From Qipengyuania vulgaris (GTDB lineage: Bacteria; Pseudomonadota; Alphaproteobacteria; Sphingomonadales; Sphingomonadaceae), in assembly GCA_000756795.1 (NCBI GenBank), contig CCSI01000002.1:248001-312000 (forward strand): a stretch of 64,000 nt of DNA, read 5' to 3'. The notes below the pieces were generated by a model that was not told where the DNA came from, did no database searches, and saw nothing but the letters and a program-made list of their open reading frames with translations. The translations under genes and the position numbers were made by a program. Positions within the stretch are counted from its first letter, which is position 1. Every line of letters starts with the position of its first letter. Positions 35,217-46,136 of the stretch are shown here, piece by piece.

Positions 35217-36557
35217 TCAGAACTCGGTAACCTCGACTTCGAGCTTGCGGAAGCCGTGGACGAAGTTGGCACGCACGCGCTCGATATCGCCGGCAAGGTG
35301 CACCCGCATGCGGCGCTTGTGCATTTCTTCGAGCAACACGCGGAGTTGCAGTTCGGCAAGCCGCGCACCCACGCAGCGGTGGATGCCATAGCCGAAGGCA
35401 ATGTGGCGGCGGGCATTCTCGCGTTCGATGTCGAGCTTGTCGGGGTTCTCGAACACTTCCTCGTCGCGGTTGGCGCTGAGGTACCAGAGCACGACCTTGT
35501 CGCCTTTCTTGATCTGCTGGCCGAAGACCTCGGTGTCCTCGGTGCAGGTGCGGCGCATATGTGCAAGCGGGGTCTGCATGCGCAGGATTTCCTGCACCGC
35601 ATTGGGGATGAGTTCGGGGTTCTGTTCGAACTTTTTGCGCTGGTCGGGGTTCTTGTCGAGCTGGTAGATGATCCCGCTCATCGAATTGCGCGTGGTGTCG
35701 TTGCCGCCGACGATGAGCAGCACGAGATTGCCCATGAATTCCTCCGGGCGCATCTGGTTCATCGCCTCGGAGTGGATCATCATCGAGATGAGGTCGTCGC
35801 CCGGCTCCTTGTCATGCGTGCGCTCGACCCAGAGCGACTGGAAATAGGCCGCCATCTCGTGAAGAAAGCCCCAGCGCATCTCGTCGAGCGCGCGGACGGT
35901 GGCAAGCTCGGTATCGCCCGACCAGTCGGACCAGAAGGTCAAGAGGCGGCGGTCTTCCCAGGGAAAGCCGAACAGGATGGCGAGCATGCCGGTGGTGAGC
36001 TCGATGGAAACCTTGTCGACCCAGTCGAACACTTCGCCGCGCGGGAGAGAATCGAGCAGTTCGCCCGTGCGTGCACGGATTTCGCCTTCCATCTCGGCCA
36101 TGCCCGAAGGCGTGAATTTGGGCGCGACCGTGCGGCGCTGGCCGGTGTGCTGCGGGCGGTCCATCGCTATGAACATCGGCAGTTCGCGGCCGCCCGGGAT
36201 GTTGCTTTCGGCCATTTCCTCTTCGCTCAGGCGATTGAGGATGGTGATCCCGCCATACTCCCAGCTGGAGGAGAATATCTCCGGCAAGGCTTCGATATGC
36301 TGGATCGCCTTGTGACCGACGACTGCCCAATAGGGGCCGAAGGGGCTGTCCGGAATGTAGTGCAGGGGACCCGCCTCGCGCATCTCGCGGAAGATCGGAT
36401 GCCAGGTGTTCTCGGCATAGATGTCGCTGCGGCTTACATCCCATTTATGCGGGTGGTTGAGCCGCTCCTCCGGATGCTCGGCAAAATGCTGCTTGAGCGC
36501 CTCGTAGGCGGTGGGCGACGTCCGGCATTCCGGGCGCTGCGGGGCGACTGTAGCCAT
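35217..36557 (-). CDS. Cytochrome P450, CYP153-like
   Basis: A 446-residue P450, starting MATVAPQRPE at 36557 with a gagg ribosome site. The I-helix oxygen-activation motif is GGNDTTRNS, the ExxR pair is in EILRMQ, and the heme-binding loop is FGYGIHRCVGARLAELQLR with the proximal Cys. The block MFIAMDRPQHTGQRRTVAP and SIELTTGMLAILFGFP recalls CYP153 alkane/fatty-acid terminal hydroxylases. It needs a ferredoxin and a reductase; a reductase gene is at 39978, while no ferredoxin gene is visible nearby. Confidence 0.87.
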   Translation of the reverse strand: MATVAPQRPECRTSPTAYEALKQHFAEHPEERLNHPHKWDVSRSDIYAENTWHPIFREMREAGPLHYIPDSPFGPYWAVVGHKAIQHIEALPEIFSSSWEYGGITILNRLSEEEMAESNIPGGRELPMFIAMDRPQHTGQRRTVAPKFTPSGMAEMEGEIRARTGELLDSLPRGEVFDWVDKVSIELTTGMLAILFGFPWEDRRLLTFWSDWSGDTELATVRALDEMRWGFLHEMAAYFQSLWVERTHDKEPGDDLISMMIHSEAMNQMRPEEFMGNLVLLIVGGNDTTRNSMSGIIYQLDKNPDQRKKFEQNPELIPNAVQEILRMQTPLAHMRRTCTEDTEVFGQQIKKGDKVVLWYLSANRDEEVFENPDKLDIERENARRHIAFGYGIHRCVGARLAELQLRVLLEEMHKRRMRVHLAGDIERVRANFVHGFRKLEVEVTEF

Positions 36558-36629
36558 CGCGTGTTCTCCTCTCGCCGCACATCCTGCCCTAACTGACAGG
36601 CGTGTCAATAGTGCGTTTCAAAAGCGAAC

Positions 36630-37898
36630 CTAATGGGCTTCGCTCGCGAGGGATTGCACGGAGGCGACGTTATCGCGGTTCGTTAGGGAGGGGGGGGCGA
36701 GGCGCCCCTTTTTCCCGCGCCCGCCCTTGCCCGATTTCATCACCCGGCGGCGGAATAGCGTCGCGCCCGCCTTGATGAAGATGGCAACGCACAGCGCCTG
36801 CCACGCCAGCGCGAGGAGGTGCGGCCACAACTCGCCTGACTGCGCCGCACGCGCCAGCATGGCGAAGGGCGAGGAGAGCGGGAAAATGGCTGCGAAGAGT
36901 TCGAGCGGCGAGCCGGGGTTGGTCATCGCGAAGGCGGCGAGGAAAAAGACCAGCAGCTGCGCCATGGTCACCGGCATCGACAGTGTTTGCACCTCGCGCA
37001 CGGTGGTCGCCATGCCGCCGATGGTGAGGAAGAGCGAGCCGAGCAGCAAATAGCCCATCGAGAAGTAGGCTACGCCGAGCAGAATGAAGAGCGGCCAACC
37101 CAGCGCCGGCTCGGGCAGTTCGGGAAGGGCCTCGCCCGCCAGAGCGCCGATTATGCCGCCGAAGCCTGCCCACACGGCGATGCCGACGAAGCTCACGCCG
37201 AGCATGGCGAAGAGCTTGCCAAAGAAAACCGAATCCATCGGGATGGCCGCGGCGAGGACCTCGATAACCTTATTAGCCTTCTCCTCGACGAGGTTCGACA
37301 GCACCATGCCGGCGAGCAGCATCATCAGCAGGAACAACAGCAGCTGGCCCGCCTGCGCAGTGCGGATGCGGTCGGACTTGGCGGCCGCCGCCGTCGTCGC
37401 CAGCGCGTTCTTGGTGACCTTGGGATAGTTCGATGGCGCATTGCCCGCGGCCACGGCGGCAAGCAGCGTCACCGGCCCGTCGAGCCGCTTCATCTGTGCT
37501 TCGGTCCCGGTGAGCACGGGCGCTTCGGGTGTGCCCGACACCACGACAGCATAATCAGTCGCGGCAAGCAGGCTGCGCGCGTCGAGCGGCTCTTCGCCCG
37601 CTCCAAGCGCGACGATCTTCGGAAACCCTCCAATGCTCTCCTGCGCGGACGATCGCGCTTCCAGCATCGCGGCATTGTCCTCCTCCGACATGACGACGGC
37701 GATGGTGTTCGAGACCGCCTCGCGCTGGACCTGCCCGCCAATACCGCCGGCAAGCGCGCCGACGATGACGGGGAAGAGCGGACCGAGCAGGAAGAAGAAG
37801 AAAGCGCGGCTGAAGAGGATCGCCTTGAAGTCGCGGCGCGCAACGACCCACGCGGCCTGAAAGAAGGACAGGCGCGAGGCTTCCTGTGCGGTGTTCAT
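36630..37898 (-). CDS. ABC-2 type transporter permease (NatB-like)
   Basis: A 422-residue membrane protein with an N-terminal helix, a large extracytoplasmic domain and five to six C-terminal helices, the ABC-2/NatB layout. LVEEKANKVIEVLAAAIP before the helix cluster is the hallmark of this group. It pairs with the ATPase gene at 37895 (four-base overlap). Family members export Na+ or drugs; the substrate is not known. Confidence 0.87.
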   Translation of the reverse strand: MNTAQEASRLSFFQAAWVVARRDFKAILFSRAFFFFLLGPLFPVIVGALAGGIGGQVQREAVSNTIAVVMSEEDNAAMLEARSSAQESIGGFPKIVALGAGEEPLDARSLLAATDYAVVVSGTPEAPVLTGTEAQMKRLDGPVTLLAAVAAGNAPSNYPKVTKNALATTAAAAKSDRIRTAQAGQLLLFLLMMLLAGMVLSNLVEEKANKVIEVLAAAIPMDSVFFGKLFAMLGVSFVGIAVWAGFGGIIGALAGEALPELPEPALGWPLFILLGVAYFSMGYLLLGSLFLTIGGMATTVREVQTLSMPVTMAQLLVFFLAAFAMTNPGSPLELFAAIFPLSSPFAMLARAAQSGELWPHLLALAWQALCVAIFIKAGATLFRRRVMKSGKGGRGKKGRLAPPSLTNRDNVASVQSLASEAH

Positions 37899-38884
37899 CG
37901 GTCTTCCTCCGCTTCGAGCGCGCGTGCGGCGGCGGCTCCTGCTATCTCGACGAAGGCGTCATGCAGGCCAGCGCGTTCGATGGAGAGCGAGAGGATACCG
38001 GCCTCGCCGTCGATGAGCCGCTTCAACAGCGCCTCGATGCCGCCGTCGGGAATGGGGAAATACCAGAAGTGTCCGCCGCCTTCCTTGGCATCGTGGCGTG
38101 CGTCGGCGGGCAGCGCGCTGCGCCATTCGCCGTCGGCATTGCGCGTTTCGAGCCGCACCTGCGCCGGAATACGGTCGCGCGCGGCATCGACCGAGCCGGC
38201 ATAGGGAACCTTGCCGCCAGCGATAATGGCGACATCGTTGCACAGGCGCTCGGCGTGATGGATGACATGGGTCGAGAAGATGACCGTCGTGCCGTTTCTC
38301 GCCAGCTCGCGTATCATGACTTCGAGCTTGCCCTGGTTGATGGCGTCGAGCCCGCTAAAGGGCTCGTCGAGCACCACCAGTTTCGGGCGGTGCACAAGCG
38401 TGCCGAGCAATTGCACCGTCTGCGCCATGCCCTTCGACAGCTGGCGGATTTGCCGGTCGATGGCGTGACCCATGCCGTGCCCTTCGAGCAGTTCGCGACC
38501 GCGCTTGCGCCCTTCGTCCAGCGGCAGCCCGCGAAGTGCGCCCATGAAGGCAATCGCCTCGTCGCATTTCATCGCGGGATAGAGGCCGCGTTCCTCGGGG
38601 AGGTAGCCAATCCACTTGGCAATCTCGTGCGGGCGGTCGTGGCCGAACACGCGACGTACACCCTCGTCGGGGTCGATGATGCCCAGCAGCATCCTGAGCG
38701 TGGTGGTCTTGCCCGCGCCATTGGGGCCGAGGATGCCGTAAATCGCGCCTGCGGGGACCGAGATATCTACCCCGTCCACTGCCAGCGTATCGTCGAACCG
38801 CTTGACCAGTCCGCGCGCCTCGATGGCAAGGTCGCTGTTGTAATGATGCTCGTTTCGCGACATCGCGTGTACCGGCTCCCCCAT
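37895..38884 (-). CDS. ABC transporter ATP-binding protein (NatA-like)
   Basis: A 329-residue ATPase with Walker A GPNGAGKTTTLRML, signature QLSKGMAQTVQLLG, Walker B LVVLDEPFSGLD and a long C-terminal regulatory part. It overlaps the permease gene by ATGA, forming one exporter. The first ATG at 38884 is used; Met8 (38863) would have a GGGGGAG site and is a fair alternative. Confidence 0.88.
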   Translation of the reverse strand: MGEPVHAMSRNEHHYNSDLAIEARGLVKRFDDTLAVDGVDISVPAGAIYGILGPNGAGKTTTLRMLLGIIDPDEGVRRVFGHDRPHEIAKWIGYLPEERGLYPAMKCDEAIAFMGALRGLPLDEGRKRGRELLEGHGMGHAIDRQIRQLSKGMAQTVQLLGTLVHRPKLVVLDEPFSGLDAINQGKLEVMIRELARNGTTVIFSTHVIHHAERLCNDVAIIAGGKVPYAGSVDAARDRIPAQVRLETRNADGEWRSALPADARHDAKEGGGHFWYFPIPDGGIEALLKRLIDGEAGILSLSIERAGLHDAFVEIAGAAAARALEAEEDR

Positions 38885-38932
38885 TGAGCCGAGCGAGTTA
38901 AGCCTTCGAAGTGAACGGGAGCAACAGCAAGT

Positions 38933-39994
38933 TTGGTTAAATCCGTGTCACCCGGTGAATTGCAGGTCGCGTTGAGGGAAAAGGCGCGCGAGCTGGGCTT
39001 CGTCGCCTGCGGATTTACCGGGGCGGGCGGCGACCCCTTGCGTGCCGAAAGGTTCGAGGAATGGCTGGGCGAAGGGCGACACGGCTCGATGGAATGGATG
39101 GAGAGCCGCAAGGCCCAGCGCGCTTCCCCGCAAGGGCTGTGGCCCGAGGCAAACAGCGTTATCGCGCTCGGCATGAGCTATGCGCCCGACGTCGACCCGC
39201 TGGCGCTGGAAGGCGATGACGAGAAAGCGCGCATTTCGGTCTATGCGCAGGGGCGCGATTATCACGATGTGGTGAAGAAGGCGCTGAAAGCCCTCGCGCG
39301 CTGGCTCATCGAGCGTGCGCCGGAGAGCGAACTCAAGGTCTTCGTCGACACCGCGCCCGTGATGGAAAAGCCGCTGGGGCAGGCCGCGGGTATCGGCTGG
39401 CAGGGCAAGCACACCAATCTCGTCAGCCGCGAGCATGGCAGCTGGCTGTTCCTCGGCGCGATCTACTCGACGATTCCGTTCGAACCCGACGCGGCGCACC
39501 GCGACATGTGTGGCAGTTGCCGCGCTTGCCAGGATGCCTGCCCGACCGACGCTTTCCCCGCGCCCTACAAGCTCGATGCGCAGCGGTGCATTTCTTACCT
39601 CACTATCGAGCACAAGGATGCGATCCCCGAAGAGTTTCGCGAGGCGCTCGGCAACCGTATCTACGGCTGCGATGATTGCCTTGCCGTGTGCCCGTGGAAC
39701 AAGTTCGCTGATGCGGCGCACCGCCACATCAAGCTTGCCCCGCGCCAAGAACTGACCACGCCGCGGCTGGCCGAGTTCCTTGCCTTCGACGATGCGGGCT
39801 TTCGGCAGTTCTTCTCCGGTTCGCCCATCAAGCGCGTGGGGCGCAACCGGTTCGTGCGCAACTGTCTCTACGCAGCGGGCAATAGCGGGAATGCGGAATT
39901 GCTCGCCCCGGTCGAGGCGCTGCGTAATGACGAGGACCCGGTTGTCGCCGAAGCAGCCGACTGGGCCGCGCGTAAACTCAACCCATTTCCTTGA
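38933..39994 (+). CDS. queG: Epoxyqueuosine reductase QueG
   Basis: Last step of queuosine biosynthesis: reduces epoxyqueuosine to queuosine in tRNA with cobalamin and two Fe4S4 clusters. The ferredoxin-type cysteines are visible: [16 protein letters not shown] and [14 protein letters not shown]. The core [18 protein letters not shown] is also present. 353 residues, normal length. The start is a TTG (38933) or a GTG four codons later, both weak. It overlaps the convergent ferredoxin reductase gene by 17 bases. Confidence 0.93.
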   Translation: MVKSVSPGELQVALREKARELGFVACGFTGAGGDPLRAERFEEWLGEGRHGSMEWMESRKAQRASPQGLWPEANSVIALGMSYAPDVDPLALEGDDEKARISVYAQGRDYHDVVKKALKALARWLIERAPESELKVFVDTAPVMEKPLGQAAGIGWQGKHTNLVSREHGSWLFLGAIYSTIPFEPDAAHRDMCGSCRACQDACPTDAFPAPYKLDAQRCISYLTIEHKDAIPEEFREALGNRIYGCDDCLAVCPWNKFADAAHRHIKLAPRQELTTPRLAEFLAFDDAGFRQFFSGSPIKRVGRNRFVRNCLYAAGNSGNAELLAPVEALRNDEDPVVAEAADWAARKLNPFP

Positions 39995-41204
39995 GCGGGA
40001 CTTCGGTGTCGGCCAGCAGCTCGGGGTAGATCTCCGCCCGGTTCATCACCAGCTTGCGCCCCTGCGCATAGTCGCGCGTGTTGTTGACGCAGTCGAGCGC
40101 GATGACCTCCCCTTCACGCAGGTAGATGAGGCTGAACTTGCGCGCTTGCGGGTCGCCGCGCAGAACGGTCTGGTCGTAGCCTAGCGACAGCCCCACGGTC
40201 TGCAGCCGCAAGTCGTACTGGTTCGACCAGAACCATGGCACGGCGTCGTAATCCTGCTTGTCGCCCATGATTGCCTTGGCTGCCACGCTCGCCATGTCGT
40301 TGGCGTTCTGCACCGATTCGAGGCGCACCACGGCGTTGCCCGCATAGGGGTTCGCATGCGCCGCGCAGTCGCCGATGGCGTAGATATCGTCGAGCGAGGT
40401 GCGCCCGTAAGTGTCGACATCCACCCCGTTGCTGCCCGCAGCGCCCGCCGCAATCAGCGGACCGACCGAAGGCACGATGCCGATGCCGACGATGACGATT
40501 TCGCAAGCGATGGTCTCGCCGGTCGACAAAGTGACGCCGGTGACCTTCTCGCCATCGCCCTCGATGCGCTCGACACCGGTCTCGAGCCGCAGGTCGACGC
40601 CCTGTTCGCGGTGTTCCTTCGCGTAGAACTCGGAGATTTCCGGTCCGGCCACGCGCGCCAGCACGCGGTCCTGCATTTCGACGACCGTCACCTCGCAGCC
40701 CAGCTTGCGCAGGACCGCGGCGGCTTCGAGGCCGATATAGCCCGCGCCCACAACGACCGCGCGCTTTGCACCCGCTTCCAGTTCGGCCTTGAGCGTATCG
40801 GTATCGCGCCGATTGCGGATGGTGTGGATGCCAGCGAGCTCCGCGCCCGGACAGCCGAGCCTGCGCGCGTCGCCGCCGCCCGACCAGATGAGCTTGCGGT
40901 AGCTTACCGACGTATCGTCCGACAGCGACAAGACGTGCTTCATCCAGTCGACTTCATTGACGTTCGCGCCCAATCGCAGCGTCACGTTCCGTTCCGCCCA
41001 GAAGGCTTCGGGACGGATGAGGATTTTCTCGAAGGGCTTGTCCCCGGCGAGATATTCCTTCGACAGCGGCGGGCGCTCGTAGGGCGGGTTGCGGTCGCGG
41101 CTGACCATGAGGATGCTGTCCTCGTGGCCTGCCTGGCGCAAGGCTATCGCAGCCTGCGCGCCGCCGTGTCCCGACCCGACGATGACGACGTCATAATGCT
41201 CCAT
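39978..41204 (-). CDS. NAD(P)H:ferredoxin/rubredoxin reductase-like FAD protein
   Basis: A 408-residue pyridine-nucleotide-disulfide oxidoreductase: FAD loop [19 protein letters not shown] at the start ([10 protein letters not shown], 41204), NAD loop [21 protein letters not shown], and a C-terminal FAD-binding GDCAAH segment. The closest shape is the rhodocoxin/putidaredoxin reductase group that passes electrons to a ferredoxin and P450. The two P450 genes in the window are the plausible partners. Convergent overlap with queG. Confidence 0.85.
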   Translation of the reverse strand: MEHYDVVIVGSGHGGAQAAIALRQAGHEDSILMVSRDRNPPYERPPLSKEYLAGDKPFEKILIRPEAFWAERNVTLRLGANVNEVDWMKHVLSLSDDTSVSYRKLIWSGGGDARRLGCPGAELAGIHTIRNRRDTDTLKAELEAGAKRAVVVGAGYIGLEAAAVLRKLGCEVTVVEMQDRVLARVAGPEISEFYAKEHREQGVDLRLETGVERIEGDGEKVTGVTLSTGETIACEIVIVGIGIVPSVGPLIAAGAAGSNGVDVDTYGRTSLDDIYAIGDCAAHANPYAGNAVVRLESVQNANDMASVAAKAIMGDKQDYDAVPWFWSNQYDLRLQTVGLSLGYDQTVLRGDPQARKFSLIYLREGEVIALDCVNNTRDYAQGRKLVMNRAEIYPELLADTEVPLKEMG

Positions 41205-41256
41205 GGCGCGAATGGCTGGCGTCAAACTGCCGCGCGGTCAAGCGTTGAGAGACGTT

Positions 41257-44200
41257 TCACCGGCCCAGCAGGTTGCGCGCCATGCTGGCAATCTGGGCGA
41301 GCATGGCGGGCGCGACAGGCGTCTGGCCCTGCGCTCGCTCGACCATCGTCTTGAACTGGCGCACCGCGACCTCGTGGTCGCTGAGCCAGTTCTCGACCAC
41401 GCCCGGCATGTCCTTTTTCGCATCCTTGCGGCGCGAAAGGCGGCGCAGCAGTTCGAGCCGCATCTGCTGGAAATCGCGCGCGAGGCCGGAGACGAGCAGG
41501 CGCTCCCACACGTCCGAAGGGACCATGGTGGCCGCCACGCTCTGCGCCCAGTCGATGCCGAGCTTGGCGCCGATATCGGTGAAGCCCTCGGTGATCATCC
41601 GCGCGCCGATTTCGGTGTCGCTCGCCAATTGGGCGAGACCGACCGAACCGTCGAGGTCGAACATGTGGGTGACGCGCGAGGCCATGGCATCGCTGGCACC
41701 GGCCTTGGTGAACTTCTCGTGCAGCTTGGAGGACTGCGCTTTCAATTCGCTGCCGAGCAGCTGGTCGGTATCCTTGACCAGCATTGTGACGCCCTTGCCC
41801 AGTTCCGCGACCATGTCCGCCGGTTTCACCCGGCCAGCGCCGGTGCGCAGGACATCGGACATAAGGTTGGCCGTGGCCGCGGCGAGCCGGTCGAACATGA
41901 GCAGGCGCGCGCCTTCTTCCATCTTCGCCGTGTCGAGTTCGGCCCAGAGCTCACGCAAATCGAACAGGTGCGCGACCGCCACGAAGCTTGCCGCGACCTG
42001 GCTCAGCTCGACGCCTTCTTCCTCAGCCAGTTCGAACGGATGGATGATGCCGAGACGGTTGACCATGGCATTGGCGAGCTTGGTCGCGATAATTTCGCGG
42101 CGCAGGCGGTGGTTCTCAATCTGCTCCTTGAATTTCTTGCGCATCGGCTGCGGGAAGCTACGCAGGAGCAGGTCTTCGAGGATCGGGTCGTCGGGCAGGT
42201 CGCTCGATTCAATGGCATCCTGCAGCACCAGCTTGGTCGAGGACAGCAGCACGGCGAGTTCGGGCCGCGTAAGCCCCATGCCGTCCGCCGCGCGCCGCTG
42301 GAGGGTCTGGTTGTCGGCCAACCCTTCGGTGCGGCGGTCGAGATTGCCGCCCGCCTCGAGCGTTTCGATGAGGTGTAGCTGCGAATTCATCGCGCGGTCG
42401 CCGCCGATTTCGGCGATGGAAAGCGCGAGCGCCTGCAGGCGGTTGTCCTCCAGCACGATCTCGGCGACCTCGTCTGTCATCTCTTCCAGGAGCTTGACGC
42501 GCTTGGGCTCGGTCAGCTTGCCGCTGCGCTTGGCCGCGGCGAGCGCAATCTTGATGTTGACCTCGTTATCCGAGCAATCGACGCCGGCCGAATTGTCGAT
42601 GAAGTCGGTGTTGCAGCGCCCGCCATTGTGCGAGAACTCGATGCGTCCGGCCTGTGTCGCTCCGAGGTTGGCGCCTTCGCCGATGACCCGTGCGCGCACG
42701 TCCTTTGCATCGACGCGGAGCACGTCGTTGGCGGGGTCGCCAACCTGCACGTTATTCTCGGCCGAGGCCTTGATGTAGGTCCCGATGCCGCCGAACCAGA
42801 TAAGGTCGACCGGTGCCTTGAGGATGCCCGAAATCAGCGCTTCTGGCTCGATTTCCGAGACATCGAGGCCGAGCACCTTCTGCATCGCCTTGGACAGTTT
42901 GATGGACTTTGCATCACGCGGATAGATGCCGCCGCCGCGCGAAATGAGGTCGGAATTGTAGTCCTCCCAGCTCGAACGCGGCAGGTCGAACATGCGGGCG
43001 CGTTCCTTCCAGCTCTTGGCCGGGTCCGGATCGGGGTCGAGGAAGATGTGGCGATGATCGAAGGCCGCGACCAGCTTGATCGCCTTCGACAGCAGCATGC
43101 CGTTGCCGAATACGTCGCCCGACATGTCGCCGCAGCCGACGACCTGGATGGGGTCCGACTGCACGTCGATACCCATTTCGAGGAAGTGGCGCTGTACCGA
43201 AACCCACGCACCCTTGGCAGTGATGCCCATAGCCTTGTGGTCGTAGCCCTTCGAGCCGCCGGAGGCGAAAGCGTCGTCGAGCCAGAAGTCCTTCGATTCC
43301 GCGATGGCATTTGCCACGTCGGAGAAACGCGCGGTGCCCTTGTCCGCGGCGACCACGAAATAGGGGTCCTCGCCATCGGTGATGACTACGCCTTCGGGGT
43401 GCACGACCTTGTCGTCGACGATGTTGTCGGTGACCGACAGCAGCGTGCGGATAAAGACTTCGTAGCTGGCCTGTCCCTCGGCCGCCCAGCCGTCACGGTC
43501 GAGCGCGGGGTCGGGCAGCTGCTTGGGATAGAAACCGCCCTTGGCGCCCGTCGGCACGATGACCGCGTTCTTCACGCGCTGCGCCTTCATCAGGCCGAGG
43601 ATTTCGGTGCGGAAGTCATCGCGCCGGTCGGACCAGCGAAGCCCGCCGCGCGCCACCGGGCCGGAGCGCAGGTGGATGCCCTCGACACGGCGCGAATAAA
43701 CGAAGATTTCGCGCCATGGCAGCGGCTTGGGCAGGTTCGGCACAAGCGCGCTTTCGATCTTGAACGCCAGCGCCTCGTTCGCGGCAGGGGCGAAGCTGTT
43801 GGTGCGCAGGATGGCGTCGATGAGCGCGTTGTAGAGCCGGAGCAGGCGGTCGTCATTGATGGCCTTCACCTTGGATAGCCCGCGCTTGATGGCGCCGCGT
43901 GCATCCTCGATGGCGCCCTCGCGGCTGCCCTTGAAATCAGGGTCGTGGCGCGCGGTGAACAGGTCGATGAGCGCAGCGGTAATGTCACTGTTCTTCGCCA
44001 GCGCGTCGACCACGGTGTAAATCGTGAAGCCCATGCCGATCTGGCGCAGGTAGCGGTAGAATGCGCGCAGCCAGTCGGCCTGCGCTGCGCCAAGGCCTGC
44101 TTCGGCGACAAGGCGGTTGAAGACATCGTTTTCGGCATGGCCGTTGAGGACCGCGGCAACCGCACTTTCGATGACCTCGGAGCGTGCGATGAGATCTTCC

Positions 44201-45963
44201 GCATTGACACCGGGCGCAAGCTGCAGCGCAAAATCATGCACGGTGCCGAGGTTCCCGTCCTTCAGCACCGTCGGCATCTCCGACTGCACGTGGAAACCGA
44301 AATTCTCCAGCACCGGAACCGCATCGGAGAGCGGCAGGCTGCCTTCTGCCTGGTAGAGCTTCAGGCGCAGGCAGGCCGGATCGTCGCGCTCGCACAGGTA
44401 AAGGCGCGCGCCGCGATGGGGTGCATCGTCGGCCTCGTCCTCATCGGCATGGATGCCGAGATCGCGCAGGCGGGCGATATCTTCAGCCGCTTCGCGCGGG
44501 CCGAAACGGGCGCGGTAGGCGGTGGGAAAGTGCTCGGCGAAGCGCATGGCTAGCGCGGCCGCGCGTCCTTCGGGAACCAGATGGGCGAGTTCGTTTTCGA
44601 CCGCCTCGCTCCAGCCGCGCAAAAGGGTCTGCAGCTGATCTTCGAGCAGCGCCTCGTCGGGCGCCTTCGCGCCGTCGCGGATGTCTAGCACGAAGCGCAG
44701 CATGGCGAGGTTGCCGCCTTCGACTTCGAGGCTCCAGTCGAGCAGGCGCGCGGCTGCATTCTCTTCGAGCAGCGACTTTATTTGCAGGCGAACCTGCGTC
44801 GCCAGCATGTCGCGCGGCAGCCAGACGAAGGCGAAGAGATGGCGGGCAAGCGGGGCCTCGACCAGCGCTAGGCGCGGGCGCGGACGGTCGACCAGCGCCA
44901 TCATGGTGGTGGCGACACGCTCGGTCGCTTCCTCGCTGAAGCCGATGAGGAGGTCGTGCGGCAATGCGGTCATCGCATGGACCAGCGCCTTACCGGCATG
45001 GCCGCCCTCGTCGAAATTGAGCTTCGCGCGAATGGTGTCGAGCCGTTCGCGCAGGATGGGCACAGCGCGCGGCGGCGCGGCGAGTGCGGCGCTGGTCCAG
45101 ACACCGGCATGGACCGACAGCGCGACCAGTTTCTTGCCCTCGTGGCGCGGTACGATGAAGAGGTCGAGCGGCACATTGCGGTGCACGCGCGCGATATGGT
45201 TGGCCTTGATAATGAGCGGGGTGCGCTTCTCACCCTTGCCCTCGAACCATTTGAACGCGCGCTCGTAGCTTGCGTCGACAAGCAATTCGGGCTCGCCCGC
45301 GCGGCAGATGCCGAGTTCGCCCTGCTGGCTGCCATCGCGCAGGCGCACGACGTGGCCGAGCTGGGTGAGCATGCCCGAATCGAGCCATTCGAGCAGCGCG
45401 CGGCCTTCCCCGTCCTCGATATTCTTTGCGTCGGCCTGCATCTGCTCCTGCAGCTTGGGCCAGTCGGCCACGGCAGCACGCACATCGGCCAAAGTCGTCT
45501 GAAGCGCTTCCTCGAGAACGCGGCGCTGCTTGGCATCGACCCGTGCCGTTTCGAGGTAAATCATCGATTCCCAATAGGCGTCTTCCGGCTCGCCATCGAG
45601 GACGCGGCTGAGCGAGCAATCGGAGGTGCGCTCGATAGGGACCACGGGGTGGACCAGCCGGTCGATGGAAATGCCGAGCGCGGCAATCGCATTGGCAGTC
45701 GAATCGACGAGGAACGGCATATCGTCATTGATGATGGAAATCCGCGTGTAGCGGTGCGCATCACTGACGGTTTCGATTGCCAAGGCAACTTCGCCAAACT
45801 TGCGGGTCTGCGCGGTCTGGGTGACGAATTCCGCCGCTTCCTTCATGCGCTTGTCGTCGAAGGGCGTGTCCCCCGGCAGCATCGAATCGCGCATGTGCTG
45901 GAGCAGCGCCTTGGATTGAGCTGCAGGTTTGGTTGCGGGCTTGGAAGTGCCTTTAGAACCCAT
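41257..45963 (-). CDS. NAD-specific glutamate dehydrogenase, large form
   Basis: A 1568-residue, ~180-kDa glutamate dehydrogenase of the large (GDH-180) class, oxidising glutamate to 2-oxoglutarate with NAD+ in the cytosol. The long N-terminal regulatory part (about residues 1-700, with ACT-like segments) precedes the catalytic core: GGLRWSDRRDDFRTEILGLM, PTGAKGGFYPK and GVVITDGEDP, then a Rossmann part with GDMSGDVFGNGML. Start at 45963 (MGSKGTSKPA). Length agrees with GDH-180 in Caulobacter and relatives. No operon partner. Confidence 0.95.
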   Translation of the reverse strand: MGSKGTSKPATKPAAQSKALLQHMRDSMLPGDTPFDDKRMKEAAEFVTQTAQTRKFGEVALAIETVSDAHRYTRISIINDDMPFLVDSTANAIAALGISIDRLVHPVVPIERTSDCSLSRVLDGEPEDAYWESMIYLETARVDAKQRRVLEEALQTTLADVRAAVADWPKLQEQMQADAKNIEDGEGRALLEWLDSGMLTQLGHVVRLRDGSQQGELGICRAGEPELLVDASYERAFKWFEGKGEKRTPLIIKANHIARVHRNVPLDLFIVPRHEGKKLVALSVHAGVWTSAALAAPPRAVPILRERLDTIRAKLNFDEGGHAGKALVHAMTALPHDLLIGFSEEATERVATTMMALVDRPRPRLALVEAPLARHLFAFVWLPRDMLATQVRLQIKSLLEENAAARLLDWSLEVEGGNLAMLRFVLDIRDGAKAPDEALLEDQLQTLLRGWSEAVENELAHLVPEGRAAALAMRFAEHFPTAYRARFGPREAAEDIARLRDLGIHADEDEADDAPHRGARLYLCERDDPACLRLKLYQAEGSLPLSDAVPVLENFGFHVQSEMPTVLKDGNLGTVHDFALQLAPGVNAEDLIARSEVIESAVAAVLNGHAENDVFNRLVAEAGLGAAQADWLRAFYRYLRQIGMGFTIYTVVDALAKNSDITAALIDLFTARHDPDFKGSREGAIEDARGAIKRGLSKVKAINDDRLLRLYNALIDAILRTNSFAPAANEALAFKIESALVPNLPKPLPWREIFVYSRRVEGIHLRSGPVARGGLRWSDRRDDFRTEILGLMKAQRVKNAVIVPTGAKGGFYPKQLPDPALDRDGWAAEGQASYEVFIRTLLSVTDNIVDDKVVHPEGVVITDGEDPYFVVAADKGTARFSDVANAIAESKDFWLDDAFASGGSKGYDHKAMGITAKGAWVSVQRHFLEMGIDVQSDPIQVVGCGDMSGDVFGNGMLLSKAIKLVAAFDHRHIFLDPDPDPAKSWKERARMFDLPRSSWEDYNSDLISRGGGIYPRDAKSIKLSKAMQKVLGLDVSEIEPEALISGILKAPVDLIWFGGIGTYIKASAENNVQVGDPANDVLRVDAKDVRARVIGEGANLGATQAGRIEFSHNGGRCNTDFIDNSAGVDCSDNEVNIKIALAAAKRSGKLTEPKRVKLLEEMTDEVAEIVLEDNRLQALALSIAEIGGDRAMNSQLHLIETLEAGGNLDRRTEGLADNQTLQRRAADGMGLTRPELAVLLSSTKLVLQDAIESSDLPDDPILEDLLLRSFPQPMRKKFKEQIENHRLRREIIATKLANAMVNRLGIIHPFELAEEEGVELSQVAASFVAVAHLFDLRELWAELDTAKMEEGARLLMFDRLAAATANLMSDVLRTGAGRVKPADMVAELGKGVTMLVKDTDQLLGSELKAQSSKLHEKFTKAGASDAMASRVTHMFDLDGSVGLAQLASDTEIGARMITEGFTDIGAKLGIDWAQSVAATMVPSDVWERLLVSGLARDFQQMRLELLRRLSRRKDAKKDMPGVVENWLSDHEVAVRQFKTMVERAQGQTPVAPAMLAQIASMARNLLGR

Positions 45964-46136
45964 GTGGGGCCTCTCGCTTGGGGCGCGCGAAAATTGCCGC
46001 GCCGTGAAATATCCGAGTCGTTGCTCGGTCAGGTCAGGGGCGGCGATTAGGCCTGTTGAAGGGCAAGGGCAAGGCGGCGCGCACCAATTTTTGCAAACCT
46101 ATGCAAAGGCGGTGGCCGTAGCGTCAGACCAGAGAA

